Shown piece after piece: positions 35,552 to 49,300 of a stretch of DNA of 64,000 bases. Positions within the stretch are counted from its first letter, which is position 1. Every line of letters starts with the position of its first letter. Under the pieces are notes generated by a model. The model had not been told where the DNA came from and searched no databases. It worked only from the letters and a program-made list of their open reading frames with translations. Location of the stretch: positions 57,047,542 to 57,111,541 of the forward strand of contig JAVIAB010000159.1 of assembly GCA_032433765.1 (NCBI GenBank). Reading direction: 5' to 3'. The position numbers were made by a program, and so were the translations under genes. Source of the DNA: Megaustenia siamemsis (lineage: Eukaryota; Mollusca; Gastropoda; Stylommatophora; Ariophantidae).

Positions 35552-38500
35552 CTATCTATCTATCTATCTATTGACCTTTCGAGCCGTAACCGGCCCATAG
35601 GGCGTAGACCAAGATACACCTTCTCCTATATGAATTTTTGTTCTAGCAGTTTTCTTTTAAAGATATTTTATCAAATCTCGCCATCTGTCTCTGTTCTGTG
35701 CAAGCAGTTCTATCTCATTGAGGGAGCCGATTCCTGCTGCTCTTGCCTCTCTCATCAATGTTCTTCTCAGTGTCTCCCTGGGTCTTCCTCTTTTTCTTTT
35801 ACCTGTTGTTTCCCATATGAGGGCTTGCTTTGCTATTCGATTATTATCTCTTCTCATCACATGTCCAACGTATGACCATCGTCTTTTCTTTATTACTGAA
35901 GATATTAGTGGTTGATTGGCGATTTCTCTAATTTCCTCGTTTGTTTTGAATTCGTTCCATTCTATACCAAGTATTTTCCTTAGACATTTATTTTCGAATG
36001 CGTTCAACTTTGTTTCTATATCTCTTGTTGTTTTCCAGCTTTCACACGCATACGTAAGGGTTGATAGTACATTTGATTTGAATAGCCTAAGTTTTGTGTT
36101 TGTGCTAATGAGTTTTGATTTCCACAACTTTTCAAGGCTTCTGAAAGACATTGCTGCTTTAGCCAGTCTGATTCTAATTTCTTTGCTCGTATCCCCTTCT
36201 CGATCAATGTGACTTCCAAGATAGATAAAGTGATCGATCTCTTCTACTGGTTTGTTTTCCATGTATATTTTGTCACTTGTTGGAATTAAACTTTTCATGA
36301 CTTTAGTCTTTTCATGATTGACCTCAAGCCCAATTTTGCTGGCTATTGATGATAGTTCATTTGTGTTTTCCTGCATCGTTTTTATCTGATTGCTGATGAG
36401 AACTATGTCATCAGCAAAGTCCAGGTCCTCCAAATGGTCTCCTTGTATCCATTCGATGCCTTTATTACCAGTGCAGCATTTCTTCATTATGAAGTCCATA
36501 ACAATTCCAAATAACAAGGGCGATAAAATACATCCTTGTTTAACCCCAGTTTCTATTGGGAAACATTCGCTCAGTCCTTCCTCTGTTCGAACTGCACATG
36601 TGTAACCATCATACATGTCTTTGATAATATTTATGATTTTTGATGGTAAGCCATATTGCTTCAGAATTTTCCACAAAGAATCTCTATGAATACTATCAAA
36701 TGCTTTTTTGAAGTCGATGAAGTTAAGTACAAAAGGTTTTTGCTTTTCAATGTGTTCCTCCAATATAAGTTGTAGAGTGAAAATGTGGTCAAGACAGCTT
36801 CTCCCTTTTCTAAACCCAGCCTGTTCTTCACGCATTACTGTATCTATTGAATCCTTTATTCTATTTAGGATGATTTTACAGAATAATTTTGAGGCAACTG
36901 ACAAAAGTGTCACGCCTCTCCAATTGTTACAATCTCTAAGATTGCCCTTTTTTGGGATCTTAACAATGATTCCTTTTTTCCATTTATGAGGCGTCTTCTC
37001 TGTTTTCCAAATGATGTTGAACATTTTTTGGAGATGTATTAAATTATGGCTATCAATTGCCTTGAGGATCTCAGCTGTTAACTTATCCTCTCCAGCAGCC
37101 TTGTTATTGGTCATTAGCTTTAAGGTGGTTTCTATTTCACTCAAGGTGAAGTCATCTAAATTTACATCTAATTCTGCTGCTGGTGTTTCAGCTTCAAAAT
37201 CTATTAAACTGTGAGGTAGTGGACGGTTAAGAATTTCTTTGAAGTGTTCCGCCCAACGGGCTTTTATGTCTGCGCTTGTTGTTAGCATTAATCCAGATTT
37301 GTCTAGAATTGGTGTTCCACTGGATGTATAGGTGTTTGTCAGCATCTTTTGTACAGTATAAAGAGTTCTGCTGTCTCCTGTAATTGCAGCTGTCTCTGCT
37401 TTCTCTGCCAAGTTGTCTATATAAGCTCTTGTATCTCTTCTTGCCGAACTTTTCACTTTGTTGTCTAATTCTTTGTATGTTGCTTTTGCCAGAACCTTTC
37501 CAAGATCTGTCTTTACATTAGTCATGGCTCTCTTCGCTTCTCTTCTTTCTTTGATGTATTTCCATGTGGTGTCTGAGATCCAAGCTCGTTTTTCCATTTT
37601 CTTCAGTCCAGCACTTGCTTCTGCTGCTGTCATTAGTATTTTGCTCTGTGAGTCCCACATTTCATTGATATCTAAGTCTATTTCACCAAGTGCTGAATAA
37701 CAATTACTTAGCTCTATGTTAAACTTTTCCTTTATTGCTTCATCTTTCAGTTTATGACTATCAATTTTATGTGTAATTGACCTCTTCTGTTGGTTTCTAA
37801 ATTTTAATCTTATTTTCCCAATGCACAGGTTGTGGTCACTATTAACATCAGCACCTCTGTATGCTCTTACATCTATTAATGATGATCTGAATTGTTGTTT
37901 AATACATAGGTGGTCAATTTGATTTGATGTTCTATCATCAGGAGATATCCATGTTGTTTTGTGGATATTTTTATGTGGAAATAATGTCCCACCTATAACT
38001 AAATTTTCTATTAAACATAATTCTATTAATCTTTCTCCATTCTGGCTTGTTGTATTACAGCCTTCTCTCCCCATCACATGTTCCACTCCTGCGTTATCTT
38101 GTCCTACTTTGGCGTTGAAGTCTCCCATTACAATTAAAAGATCGTGTTTTGGTATTTTGTTTATAAGTTGTTGCAGTTGGTTATAAAAATCATCCTTAAC
38201 TTCATCATCAGCTTCGTTAGTAGGCGCATAACATTGAATAATTGAAAGTCTTCCATGTTTTGTTTTGTATCGTGTTCGTATCAGACGGCTATTTACCGGT
38301 TCCCATTCTAATAAACTTCTTGCAGCTTTGTCTGTCATCATTATGCCTACTCCTTCACGGTGTTTTCCATCTTCCCTTCCAGAAAAAAACTACTATTTTA
38401 TTATCAATAGATCTCCTACCTGTTCCAGGCCAGCGCATTTCGCTTAATCCTAAAATATCTAGATCGTATCTGTCCATCTCGCTCGCGACCTGTGCATGTT

Positions 38501-38690
38501 TCGTCGGAGCGGCCATTGTTCGCACATTCCAGAATCCTATTTTTGTTGTTGTTTTAGGGCCGAAAAAACTATCACTACTATCTACTGCTAATTTACACAT
38601 TCTGTATCAGGTCTACGTTTCATTAACAACATCGTTTTTACGATAGCGGCTTGTTAAACCTCTGATCAACGGTTCTATACCAAGCCGGAG
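35552..38690 (-). mobile_element. LINE-E: nearly complete endonuclease/RT non-LTR retrotransposon
   Basis: The most complete retrotransposon here. The minus strand encodes an apurinic-type endonuclease followed by reverse transcriptase. 3' UTR 35656-35572 and a (TAGA)n tail (35552-35571) match the fragment at 21.9 kb. The 5' end is uncertain (near 38690), and no second ORF was seen. Confidence 0.9.
35657..38600 (-). pseudogene. LINE-E endonuclease-reverse transcriptase ORF, one frameshift
   Basis: N-terminal part (38600-38355): IGFWNVRTM and LGLSEMRW, endonuclease motifs including the catalytic glutamate. The 894-codon part (38341-35657) has QCYAPTN, MGDFNAKVG and GADVNSDHN (endonuclease), then RT motifs PKKGNLRDCNNWRGV, motif A FIDFKKAFDS (~residue 540), B GVKQGCILSPLLF, C FADDIVLIS (~641), D LEVNHEKTKVM and E YLGSHI (~705), ending with the LINE C-terminal block (RRRWSYVGHVMRRD, GKRKRGRPRETL). 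The two parts are in different frames. The switch falls at a seven-A run on the + strand (38383-38389), where one base too many explains it. I see no other stop, so the copy is recent, or the shift could be an assembly error. Confidence 0.9.
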
Positions 38691-39090
38691 AAAAATAATT
38701 CCTCCATTTTGGAAACAACCGGAAACCAAAACTTATGATAGACACTATTTATATAGGCATACACGTAGTTGTGAGGTTGTGTGTGTTTTACTGAGATTGA
38801 AATAACAAATAATCTGGACCTTCTTCAAATCACATCAGATATAAGTGAATGTCTTAAAACTCCAGCAGTTTGAGAACAATCATGGCCGAACTCTCTAACA
38901 AGTATTCCTAATAGGGCTTCCAAGAATAGTGCAAGTGTCAGAGGTCACTGGGTCATATACATATTATTGAATTATAATTGCGTTACAAATGTTGACTCTG
39001 GAAATGAAGTGATAATCTGATACAGTTATGGGACTGTCGGTACATGGCGATGCAACTAATTGTATAATCTTCTTCTTCTGTGGTCATGAC
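38691..39090. other. Stretch with nothing recognised
   Basis: No exon or repeat recognised. Confidence 0.3.
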
Positions 39091-40000
39091 GTCATTCAGA
39101 CTAGGCAGCTATCTGTTTCAGTGATCCGGTTGCCCCGTCTAGTTTCTCTTCCAGGGAGGTGGGCCACATTGTCCTTCTTACCTGTATGCTGTGGGCAGTC
39201 CTGTAGAACATGTTTAGTTGTCATGTTATCTAGGGTACAGTGGCACTTGCTGATAGTTCCTACTTTGAGTTTGATGAACATGTGATTTCTCATTCGAATG
39301 TGGCCAGTGCTTAGGCGAAGTATGATGGCTTCATCCCTCCTTGGTAGTTGGAGGTATCCGTCCCTCTCGTTATACTTTGGATGTTCTTGTTTCCATTTTT
39401 CATGACACTGGCCTTTGATGATGGATTTTGCTTCATCGTAGCTGACCAGATAGTTCTCCTGTGGAAATATACCTCCCTCCTTACCTAGTTTGACGGAGCG
39501 TTCGTTTCCGTCTATATTACAGTGTGATGGTATCCACTGGATGACCACTCTCTGAAAATTAGTGCACAGTTGGTCTAGGGTTGTTCTAAAGTCATCTAGC
39601 TCACTGTTCCTGGCTTTTCTTTTACAGATCTTAGGACTGACAGTGCATCAGTCATATCACAAATTTCTTGTGCGCGTTATATTTGTGTTGGATAGCCAGT
39701 TTTGCAGCGTCATTGAGAGCTTCAGTTTCTGTTTTATAGTTGTTTGAGAATTTCCCAGTAGCTATTGGCTTGGAGATCTCTTCCTGGTTATTCAGTCTCA
39801 AGAACACACCTCCCCCTCCATTTATGGGAGCGTTTGCGGCAGATCCATCTGTGTATATATGTGAATCATGTGGGTAGTTGTAGTTTATATGCTTTTTTCT
39901 GCTATGTGCTTTCTCTCTGTGTCTATTTGGTGCATTTTTTTCATGATTCTTATGTTTCCTTAAGTTCTGGTATTTTATGTTTCCCGTGAGGAGTCACATC
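39090..40000 (-). mobile_element. LINE-F: RNase H domain and C-terminal zinc-binding end
   Basis: Minus translation from ~39870 reads an RNase H1 fold: IYTDGSAANAPINGGGG (first aspartate), KTETEALNDAAKLAI (glutamate), a frameshift, TDALSVL (aspartate), then an open frame (39548-39096) with VIQWIPSHCNIDGNERS and a C-terminal HxC/CHC-type cysteine block (KCHCTLDN...HVLQDCP). This order is typical of non-LTR elements that carry RNase H (I- or Jockey-like groups). The RT part is absent or unrecognisable upstream. Confidence 0.8.
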
Positions 40001-40345
40001 AGATGGACTTATGGGGTTTAGCATTGTTTGGTACAGTACTGGATCACTAGTTATCAATTCTTTGGACATTGCAGCGAAGTTGCTCCTCTTTAATCTTCCT
40101 TTCTCGAAACCAGTTACTTTTTGGTGCATGGGGTATTTAATTGTATATGTAGTGTTGTGTGTGAGTGAGTGTGCGTGTGGTGCTTGGAATGTGAATTTGT
40201 ATCACACACATTTGTATATTAGGACAACGTGGTCCACACCCACCTGCCTGAAAGAGAAACTGTATGGTTCAATCGTATCACTTAAACTGACAGCTGACTT
40301 CATAAGAGAGTTTTGAATCCTACTCTGATTGAGACTTGATCACAC

Positions 40346-40394
<49 letters not shown>

Positions 40395-40923
40395 ACCGCA
40401 CCAACTGATATAGCTCGGCTTCTGAGTTCTCTGATTGTTAGGATACATTTGATGATAAATAATATCTGACGTCTTTCATGAGTGATTAATCAAGTGGTCA
40501 AGCACACATTTTAAACAAGTCAGTACTACATCAGAACATGTCAGTTCTCGTGGTGGCGTTATCAGTCATTACTATCGAGCTATATCAGTCAAATATGATC
40601 TGCATTGATCGCTACGCTCGACTACTGGCAATGTCGTCAACGACCCCAATTAGTAATGAACATAACCCCATTTAAACAGCCAGCTACTGGGACTCACCAG
40701 ATCAAAAAGTCATATAAGCTAATATCAATATCAGTAATTAGCTGACTCACATAATAATAAAACATAATACACCAGATATGAATATATTCAATAATAGGCA
40801 GCACATTAAATCCGTCATATTTTATGTTAGTGCCAAATCATAGTTTACAAATACAAACCTGTGTGGGAGAAGTGTTTGAATGACGACCTGTTTTAATTGC
40901 AACCAGAATAACAAAACTTGTAG
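40001..40923. other. Stretch with a GA microsatellite, otherwise nothing recognised
   Basis: A (GA)n run lies at 40347-40394. No exon or other repeat is supportable. Confidence 0.4.
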
Positions 40924-41205
40924 ACCAGCTTGGGAAGTGTAGCAACAAAATCAGTCCAGCTTGGGAAGTGTACCAACATAATCAGACCAGCTTGGAAAGT
41001 GTACCAACATAATCAGTCCAACATGGAAAGTGTAGCAACAAAATCAGACCAGCTTGGAAAGTGTAGCAACATAATCAGACCAGCTTGGAAAGTGTACCAA
41101 CATAATCAGTCCAACATGGAAAGTGTAGCAACAAAATCAGACCAGCTTGGAAAGTGTAGCAACATAATCAGACCAGCTTGGAAAGTGTACCAACATAATC
41201 AGTCA
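40924..41205. repeat. 31-bp minisatellite, about nine copies
   Basis: Unit accagcttggaaagtgtacc aacataatcag. A three-unit (93-bp) higher-order repeat is visible (two agcttgg units plus one acatgg unit). Confidence 0.92.
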
Positions 41206-41568
41206 ATTGCAATTCGCAATTTAATGAGTCAACGAGGAAAAATACAAAGGGTGTGCATATGCAGTTCGGTTCCTATTGATTCGCAAACAAAAACATAGCA
41301 TTCATCAAAACATCGAGTGAGTTAATTGTTTTAAATTGTTTTTATTTATTTATTTTTTTTTTTTTTTGCTTTGTAGAGACGTTGTGCACTTATCTTGACA
41401 GCAAATTCAAGTAGAGATCGGATTTAAAAAAACAATAACAAATGCATTTTATGAAGGTAACCAGAAAGGAACACAATGTACAACTATAAGCTTACTACAG
41501 TAAGTGATTTAGGTTCTGTGATGTTAATCAATACATCCGGTACAGACAGTTTTCAGTGATCTCATTAT

Positions 41569-41635
41569 CATGTGCCATATCGGTTGGCGTAGACGATCAT
41601 GACCTTTCACAATCTTCTATCTACAGTGATCTCAG
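41569..41635 (-). mobile_element. LINE-C terminal fragment (~65 bp)
   Basis: atcatgtgccatatcggttg, then gcgtagacgatcatgacc and caatcttctatctacagtg: only the last bases of the family. Confidence 0.7.
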
Positions 41636-41773
41636 ACGGTGAATTAAAATGAAAATTACGAAGGGAAATAACCACATTATTCTTTAAAAAAGGTATTCTT
41701 CTCGCTTTACATTCCGTCCACAATTGCCTTTCTGCGTCCAAGGGAGATATAGTTTGCTGCTGTTTGCTCTAAT

Positions 41774-42045
41774 TGTTGATCTCTTGTTCTCATGTTTTCT
41801 AACGTTTCTAATTGTCCATCAATCTATGTTTTCTTGGTCCACCGTTGTGTCTGGTGTTCTGGTTGTGGGTCTCCTGTTCTCATGTTTTCTAACGTTTCTA
41901 ATTGTCCATCAATCTATGTTTTCCTGGTCCACAGTTGTGTCTGGTGTTCTGGTTGTTGATCTCTTGTTCTCATGTTTTCTAACGTTTCTAATTGTCCATC
42001 AATCTATGTTTTCCTTGTCCACCGTTGTGTCTGGTGTCCTGGTTG
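41774..42045. repeat. 90-bp tandem repeat, three copies
   Basis: Unit starts ctcttgttctcatgttttct. 90 bp is 30 codons, so a 206-codon + frame (41724-42344) reads three LFSCFLTFLIVHQSMF repeats and then continues without repeats. Hydrophobic translation, but no start context or domain; I do not call a gene. Confidence 0.88.
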
Positions 42046-42860
42046 TATCTGTTGAATGTCCATTGTGTTTGGACTTTCTGTCTTATCAAGTGGCTAAATA
42101 TGATATCTGCTGTTTATTTATGAATTCAATGGCAGGGATTAGTCCTGAGCTTTTTTCTAGGCTCTCCATTTATGATTATATCTCTGAGGCCCATTCCTGT
42201 CATGCGTCTAGCACATTTTATAACAGCGGTGGTGGCTTTTCTTATTGTTCTAGAGTCTATAGTTTAAGTGACATTGGTAGTACAACGTTGGAATGGAGTC
42301 GATGCTGTAGAGCGCCCGTTTTACCTGTCGTGTTATCCCATTGATTGATGCAGTGCTGACCGCTGACCGACAATTTGACAAGCTTTGTCGCCTCTTGAGT
42401 TCATTTTCTCTGCTTTTGAATTATATTGAGGTCCATAAGTGCTCTGGTCTCCTCCAAATAAATTCCTGGGCGTGTAGTGACTAACGACGCCAATGATAAT
42501 TGTTCTCTTTATCCAACTAGAAAGTCACATTTAAAGTCGCTATGTTTTCAAAGTTATCAATAACTGAGTGTTCTTGACTATTCCAATAAATCCCAGCGGT
42601 TATGTTCGAGGCTAGTCGTGGATAGTTCAATCGTCAATATTTCATGAGTTGTTCATGGGTGGCTGATTCCTTAAGCTCGGCCGCTCGATCGATAATTGCG
42701 CTTTGCTTGTCATAATGAGATTGGAGCAATCTTGCTACATAAGACAATCAATGGATTTGTTTGTGAGAACAAAACACTAAAACATCACAAATAAATAATT
42801 GATCGGCAAGCTGGGCCGTCACAACCTGCACGGTTTTGGTGAGCAGGAAAAGCGGTGATT
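42046..42860. other. Stretch with nothing recognised
   Basis: Downstream part of the 206-codon frame, then non-coding-looking sequence. No motif recognised. Confidence 0.3.
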
Positions 42861-45735
42861 TCTATATCAAACTTATGGGTGGGGTGTTTTCTATATCAAT
42901 CATGTGTGAGTGGGGAGTTTTCTATATCAACAGTGTGGGTGTGGTGTTTTCTATATCAAACGTATGGGTGTGGTGTTTTCTATATCAAACATGTGGGTGG
43001 GGTGTTTTCTATATCAAACATGTGGGTGAGGTGTTTTCTATATCAAATATGTGTGAGTGGGGAGTTTTCTCTATCAAACGTGTGGTGTGGTGTTTTCGAT
43101 ATCAAACGTATGGGTGGGGTGTTTTCTCTACCAAACGTGTGGGTGTGGTGATTTCTCTATCAAACGTGAGGTGTGGTGTTTTCTATATCAAACGTATGGG
43201 TGGGGTGTTTTCTATATCAAACATGTGTGAGTGGGGAGTTTTCTATATCAAACGTGTGGGCGTGGTGTTTTCTATATCAAACGTGTGGGTGATTTGTTTT
43301 CTATATCAAACGTATGTGCGGGGTGTTTTCTCTATCAAACGTGTGGGTGTGGTGTTTTCTATATCAAACGTGTGAGTGTGGTGTTTTCTATATCAAACGT
43401 GTGGGTGAGGTGTTTTATTTATCAAATGTATGGGTGAGGTGTTTTCTATATCAAACGTGTGGGAGAGGTTCTTTCTATTTCAAACGTGTGGATGTGGTGT
43501 TTTCTATATCAAACTTATGGGTGTGGTGTTTTCTATATCAAACGTGTGGGTGAGGTGTTTTCTATATCAAAAATATGTGAGTGGAAAGTTTTCTGTATCA
43601 AACATGTGGGTGATTTGGTGTATATGTCAAATGTGTGGGTGATTTGTTTTCTATATCAAACATGTGGGTGATTTGTTTTCTATATCAAACGTGTGGGTGT
43701 TTTGTTTCCTATATCAAATGTGTGGGTGATTTGTTTTATATATCAAAATTGTGGGTGATTTGTTTTTATATCTAACATGTGGGTGATTTGTTTTCTATAT
43801 CAAACATGTGGGTGAGGTGTTTTCTATATCAAACGTGTGGGCGTGGTGTTTTCTATATCAAACGTGTGGGTGATTTGTTTTCTATATCAAACGTATGTGC
43901 GGGATGTTTTCTCTATCAAACGTGTGGGTGTGGTGTTTTCTATATCAAACGTGTGAGTGTGGTGTTTTCTATATCAAACGTGTGGGTGAGGTGTTTTATT
44001 TATCAAATGTATGGGTGAGGTGTTTTCTATATCAAACGTGTGGGAGAGGTTCTTTCTATTTCAAACGTGTGGATGTGGTGTTTTCTATATCAAACTTATG
44101 GGTGTGGTGTTTTCTATATCAAACGTGTGGGTGAGGTGTTCTATATATCAAACGTATGGGTGAGGTGTTTTCTATATCAAAAATATGTGAGTGGAAAGTT
44201 TTCTGTATCAAACATGTGGGTGATTTGGTGTATATGTCAAATGTGTGGGTGATTTGTTTTCTATATCAAACATGTGAGTGATTTGTTTTCTATATCAAAC
44301 GTGTGGGTGTTTTGTTTCCTATATCAAATGTGTGGGTGATTTGTTTTCTATATCAAAATTGTGGGTGATTTGTTTTTATGTCTAACATGTGTGAGTGGGG
44401 AATTTTCTCTATCAAACGTGTGGTGAGGTGTTTTCGATATCAAACGTATGGGTGGGGTGTTTTCTCTATCAAACGTGTGGGTGTGGTGATTTCTCTATCA
44501 AACGTGTGGTGTGGTGTTTTCTATATCAAACGTATGGGTGGGGTGTTTTCTATATCAAACATGTGTGAGTGGGGAGTTTTCTATATCAAACGTGTGGGCG
44601 TGGTGCTTTCTATATCAAACGTGTGGGTGATTTGTTTTCTACATCAAACGTATGTGCGGGGTGTTATCTCTATCAAACGTGTGGCTGTGGTGTTTTCTAA
44701 TTCAAACGTGTGAGTGTGGTGTTTTCTATATCAAACGTGTGGGTGAGGTGTTTTATTTATCAAATGTATGGGTGAGGTGTTTTCTATATCAAACGTGTGG
44801 GAGAGGTTCTTTCTATTTCAAACGTGTGGATGTGGTGTTTTCTATATCAAACTTATGGGTGTGGTGTTTTCTATATCAAACGTGTGGGTGAGGTGTTTTC
44901 TATATCAAAAATATGTGAGTGGAAAGTTTTCTGTATCAAACATGTGGATGATTTGGTGTATATGTCAAATGTGTGGGTGATTTATTTTCTATATCAAACA
45001 TGTGGGTGATTTGTTTTCTATATCAAACGTGTGGGTGTTTTGTTTCCTATATCAAATGTGTGGGTGATTTGTTTTCTATATCAAAATTGTGGGTGATTTG
45101 TTTTTATATGTAACATGTGGGTGATTTGTTTTCTATATCAACCATGTGGGTGATATGTTTTCTATATCAAACGTATTGGAGGGGTGTTTTCTATATCAAA
45201 CTTGTTTGTGGGGTGTTTTCTATATCAAAAGTGCGTGGGTGATTTATTTTCTATATCAAACGTGTGGGTGATTTGTTTTCTCTATCAAACATATGGATGA
45301 TTTGTTTTCTAAACCAAACGTGTGGGTGATTTGTTTTCTATATCAAACTTTTGGGTGATTTGTTTTCTACATCAAACGTGTGGGTGATTTGTTTTCTATA
45401 TCAAACATGTGGGTGATTTGTTTTCTATATCAAAAGTGTGGGTCATTTGTTTTCTATATCAAACATGTGGGTGATGTGTTTTCTAATTCAAACGTGTTGG
45501 TGGAGTGTTTTCTATATCAAACATGTATGACTATGGAGTTTTCTATATCAAACATGTATGACTATGGAGTTTTCTATATCAAATGTGTGGGTGATTTGTT
45601 ATATCAAACATATGGGTGATTTGTTTTCTATATTAAATGTGTGGGTGATTTGTTTTCTATATCAAACGTGTGGGTGATTTGTTTTCTATATCAAACTTTT
45701 GGGTGATTTGTTTTCTATATCAAACGTGTGGATGA
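42860..45735. repeat. 29-bp minisatellite, about 100 copies with higher-order structure
   Basis: Unit ggtgtggtgttttctatatc aaacgtgtg. Because 29 is not a multiple of three, three consecutive units bring all frames round, and short open frames appear in all three + frames. A block containing ggagaggttctttctatttc recurs at ~43450, ~44041 and ~44790, showing duplication of segments of roughly 0.6-0.75 kb. Confidence 0.97.
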
Positions 45736-46318
45736 CGTGTGTATTATAAATTCTAATCCCAACGTGTTTGCGATTTATTTTCTATTTCCACAGGATGTTT
45801 GTACAAGAGGAATAAAATGCAACATCTCAATGTTTCTATAGCGTTCAAGTATTCCAATAATTTAGTGAGTCTTTTTATTTTGGCGAGCGTGTAAAGTAAA
45901 TCCAATACTCTCTCATGGTTACATTAATTAGCTGCTACATAAATTCCCCGTTTCACAAATGTGTATCTATTTTGGGAGCACTTTATTTTCTTTACATGAA
46001 TTAGTTTGATACTTCTCACTTTGAGCGCACATTCTGAGCAGATGTTTTGTTGGAAAGCGAAGAGTTAACAAATATATCAGAATAAAAAGTTAATGACCTT
46101 GAAATTATTGGAAATGAAGCTATAAATATGACACGCTTTCCACCGATATATGTTCTGTTTAATAGTTGTCGTCCAAATAAAGATGAACCCAGTATGTTCA
46201 CATATTAATCACTAGTTTAAGAACAATCTGTGAATATGTAATAGCAATAGTTGTCTTCAGAAGAAAGTTGGATCATTGGAAACTGTAACTGTTCGGTGAG
46301 ACCGCCAGCAGTACCTAA
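45736..46318. other. Stretch between two arrays, nothing recognised
   Basis: No exon or repeat recognised. Confidence 0.3.
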
Positions 46319-49300
46319 CCATCAACAGCAGATATATCTCTACAAGTAAACCAGTAACAGTCATGTTGGCTTGTCTAAACATCATCACGAGGCTATTCAT
46401 CAACAGCAGATATATCTCTACAAGTAAACCAGTAACAGTCATGTTGGCTTGTCTAAACATCATCACGAGGCTATTCATCAACAGCAGATATATCTCTACA
46501 AGTAAACCAGTAACAGTCATGTTGGCTTGTCTAAACATCATCACGAGGCTATTCATCAACAGCAGATATATCTCTACAAGTAAACCAGTAACAGTCATGT
46601 TGGCTTGTCTAAACATCATCACGAGGCTATTCATCAACAGCAGACATATCTCTACAAGTAAACCAGTAACAGTCATGTTGGCTTGTCTAAACATCATCAC
46701 GAGGCTATTCATCAACAGCAGATATATCTCTACAAGTAAACCAGTAACAGTCATGTTGGCTTGTCTAAACATCATCACGAGGTTATTCATCAACAGCAGA
46801 TATATCTCTACAAGTAAACCAGTAACAGTCATGTTGGCTTGTCCAAACATCATCACGAGGCTATTCATCAACAGCAGATATATCTCTACAAGTAAACCAG
46901 TAACAGTCATGTTGGCTTGTCCAAACATCATCACGAGGCTATTCATCAACAGCAGGTATATCTCTACAAGTAAACCAGTAACAGTCATGTTGGCTTGTCT
47001 AAACATCATCACGAGGCTATTCATCAACAGCAGATATATCTCTACAAGTAAACCAGTAACAGTCATGTTGGCTTGTCTAAACATCATCACGAGGCTATTC
47101 ATCAACAGCAGATATATCTCTACAAGTAAACCAGTAACAGTCATGTTGGCTTGTCTAAACATCATCACGAGGCTATTCATCAACAGCAGATATATCTCTA
47201 CAAGTAAACCAGTAACAGTCATGTTGGCTTGTCTAAACATCATCACGAGGCTATTCATCAACAGCAGATATATCTCTACAAGTAAACCAGTAACAGTCAT
47301 GTTGGCTTGTCCAAACATCATCACGAGGCTATTCATCAACAGCAGATATATCTCTACAAGTAAACCAGTAACAGTCATGTTGGCTTGTCCAAACATCATC
47401 ACGAGGCTATTCATCAACAGCAGATATATCTCTACAAGTAAACCAGTAACAGTCATGTTGGCTTGTCTAAACATCATCACGAGGCTATTCATCAACAGCA
47501 GATATATCTCTACAAGTAAACCAGTAACAGTCATGTTGGCTTGTCTAAACATCATCACGAGGCTATTCATCAACAGCAGTTATATCTCTACAAGTAAACC
47601 AGTAACAGTCATGTTGGCTTGTCTAAACATCATCACGAGGCTATTCATCAACAGCAGATATATCTCTACAAGTAAACCAGTAACAGTCATGTTGGCTTGT
47701 CCAAACATCATCACGAGGCTATTCATCAACAGCAGATATATCTCTACAAGTAAACCAGTAACAGTCATGTTGGCTTGTCCAAACATCATCACGAGGCTAT
47801 TCATCAACAGCAGATATATCTCTACAAGTAAACCAGTAACAGTCATGTTGGCTTGTCCAAACATCATCACGAGGCTATTCATCAACAGCAGATATATCTC
47901 TACAAGTAAACCAGTAACAGTCATGTTGGCTTGTCTAAACATCATCACGAGGCTATTCATCAACAGCAGTTATATCTCTACAAGTAAACCAGTAACAGTC
48001 ATGTTGGCTTGTCCAAACATCATCACGAGGCTATTCATCAACAGCAGATATATCTCTACAAGTAAACCAGTAACAGTCATGTTGGCTTGTCCAAACATCA
48101 TCACGAGGCTATTCATCAACAGCAGGTATATCTCTACAAGTAAACCAGTAACAGTCATGTTGGCTTGTCTAAACATCATCACGAGGCTATTCATCAACAG
48201 CAGATATATCTCTACAAGTAAACCAGTAACAGTCATGTTGGCTTGTCTAAACATCATCACGAGGCTATTCATCAACAGCAGATATATCTCTACAAGTAAA
48301 CCAGTAACAGTCATGTTGGCTTGTCCAAACATCATCACGAGGCTATTCATCAACAGCAGATATATCTCTACAAGTAAACCAGTAACAGTCATGTTGGCTT
48401 GTCCAAACATCATCACGAGGCTATTCATCAACAGCAGATATATCTCTACAAGTAAACCAGTAACAGTCATGTTGGCTTGTCTAAACATCATCACGAGGCT
48501 ATTCATCAACAGCAGTTATATCTCTACAAGTAAACCAGTAACAGTCATGTTGGCTTGTCTAAACATCATCACGAGGCTATTCATCAACAGCAGGTATATC
48601 TCTACAAGTAAACCAGTAACAGTCATGTTGGCTTGTCCAAACATCATCACGAGGCTATTCATCAACAGCAGATATATCTCTACAAGTAAACCAGTAACAG
48701 TCATGTTGGCTTGTCCAAACATCATCACGAGGCTATTCATCAACAGCAGTTATATCTCTACAAGTAAACCAGTAACAGTCATGTTGGCTTGTCTAAACAT
48801 CATCACGAGGCTATTCATCAACAGCAGGTATATCTCTACAAGTAAACCAGTAACAGTCATGTTGGCTTGTCCAAACATCATCACGAGGCTATTCATCAAC
48901 AGCAGGTATATCTCTACAAGTAAACCAGTAACAGTCATGTTGGCTTGTCCAAACATCATCACGAGGCTATTCATCAACAGCAGATATATCTCTACAAGTA
49001 AACCAGTAACAGTCATGTTGGCTTGTCCAAACATCATCACGAGGCTATTCATCAACAGCAGGTATATCTCTACAAGTAAACCAGTAACAGTCATGTTGGC
49101 TTGTCCAAACATCATCACGAGGCTATTCATCAACAGCAGGTATATCTCTACAAGTAAACCAGTAACAGTCATGTTGGCTTGTCTAAACATCATCACGAGG
49201 CTATTCATCAACAGCAGGTATATCTCTACAAGTAAACCAGTACCGATCATGTTGGCTTGTCTAAACATCATCACGAGGCTAATCATCTACAGCAGATACA

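Noticed and set aside
41724..42344. 206-codon hydrophobic frame as a membrane protein gene
   Set aside because: Half of it is a 90-bp tandem repeat, with no start context, homologue or splice signals.
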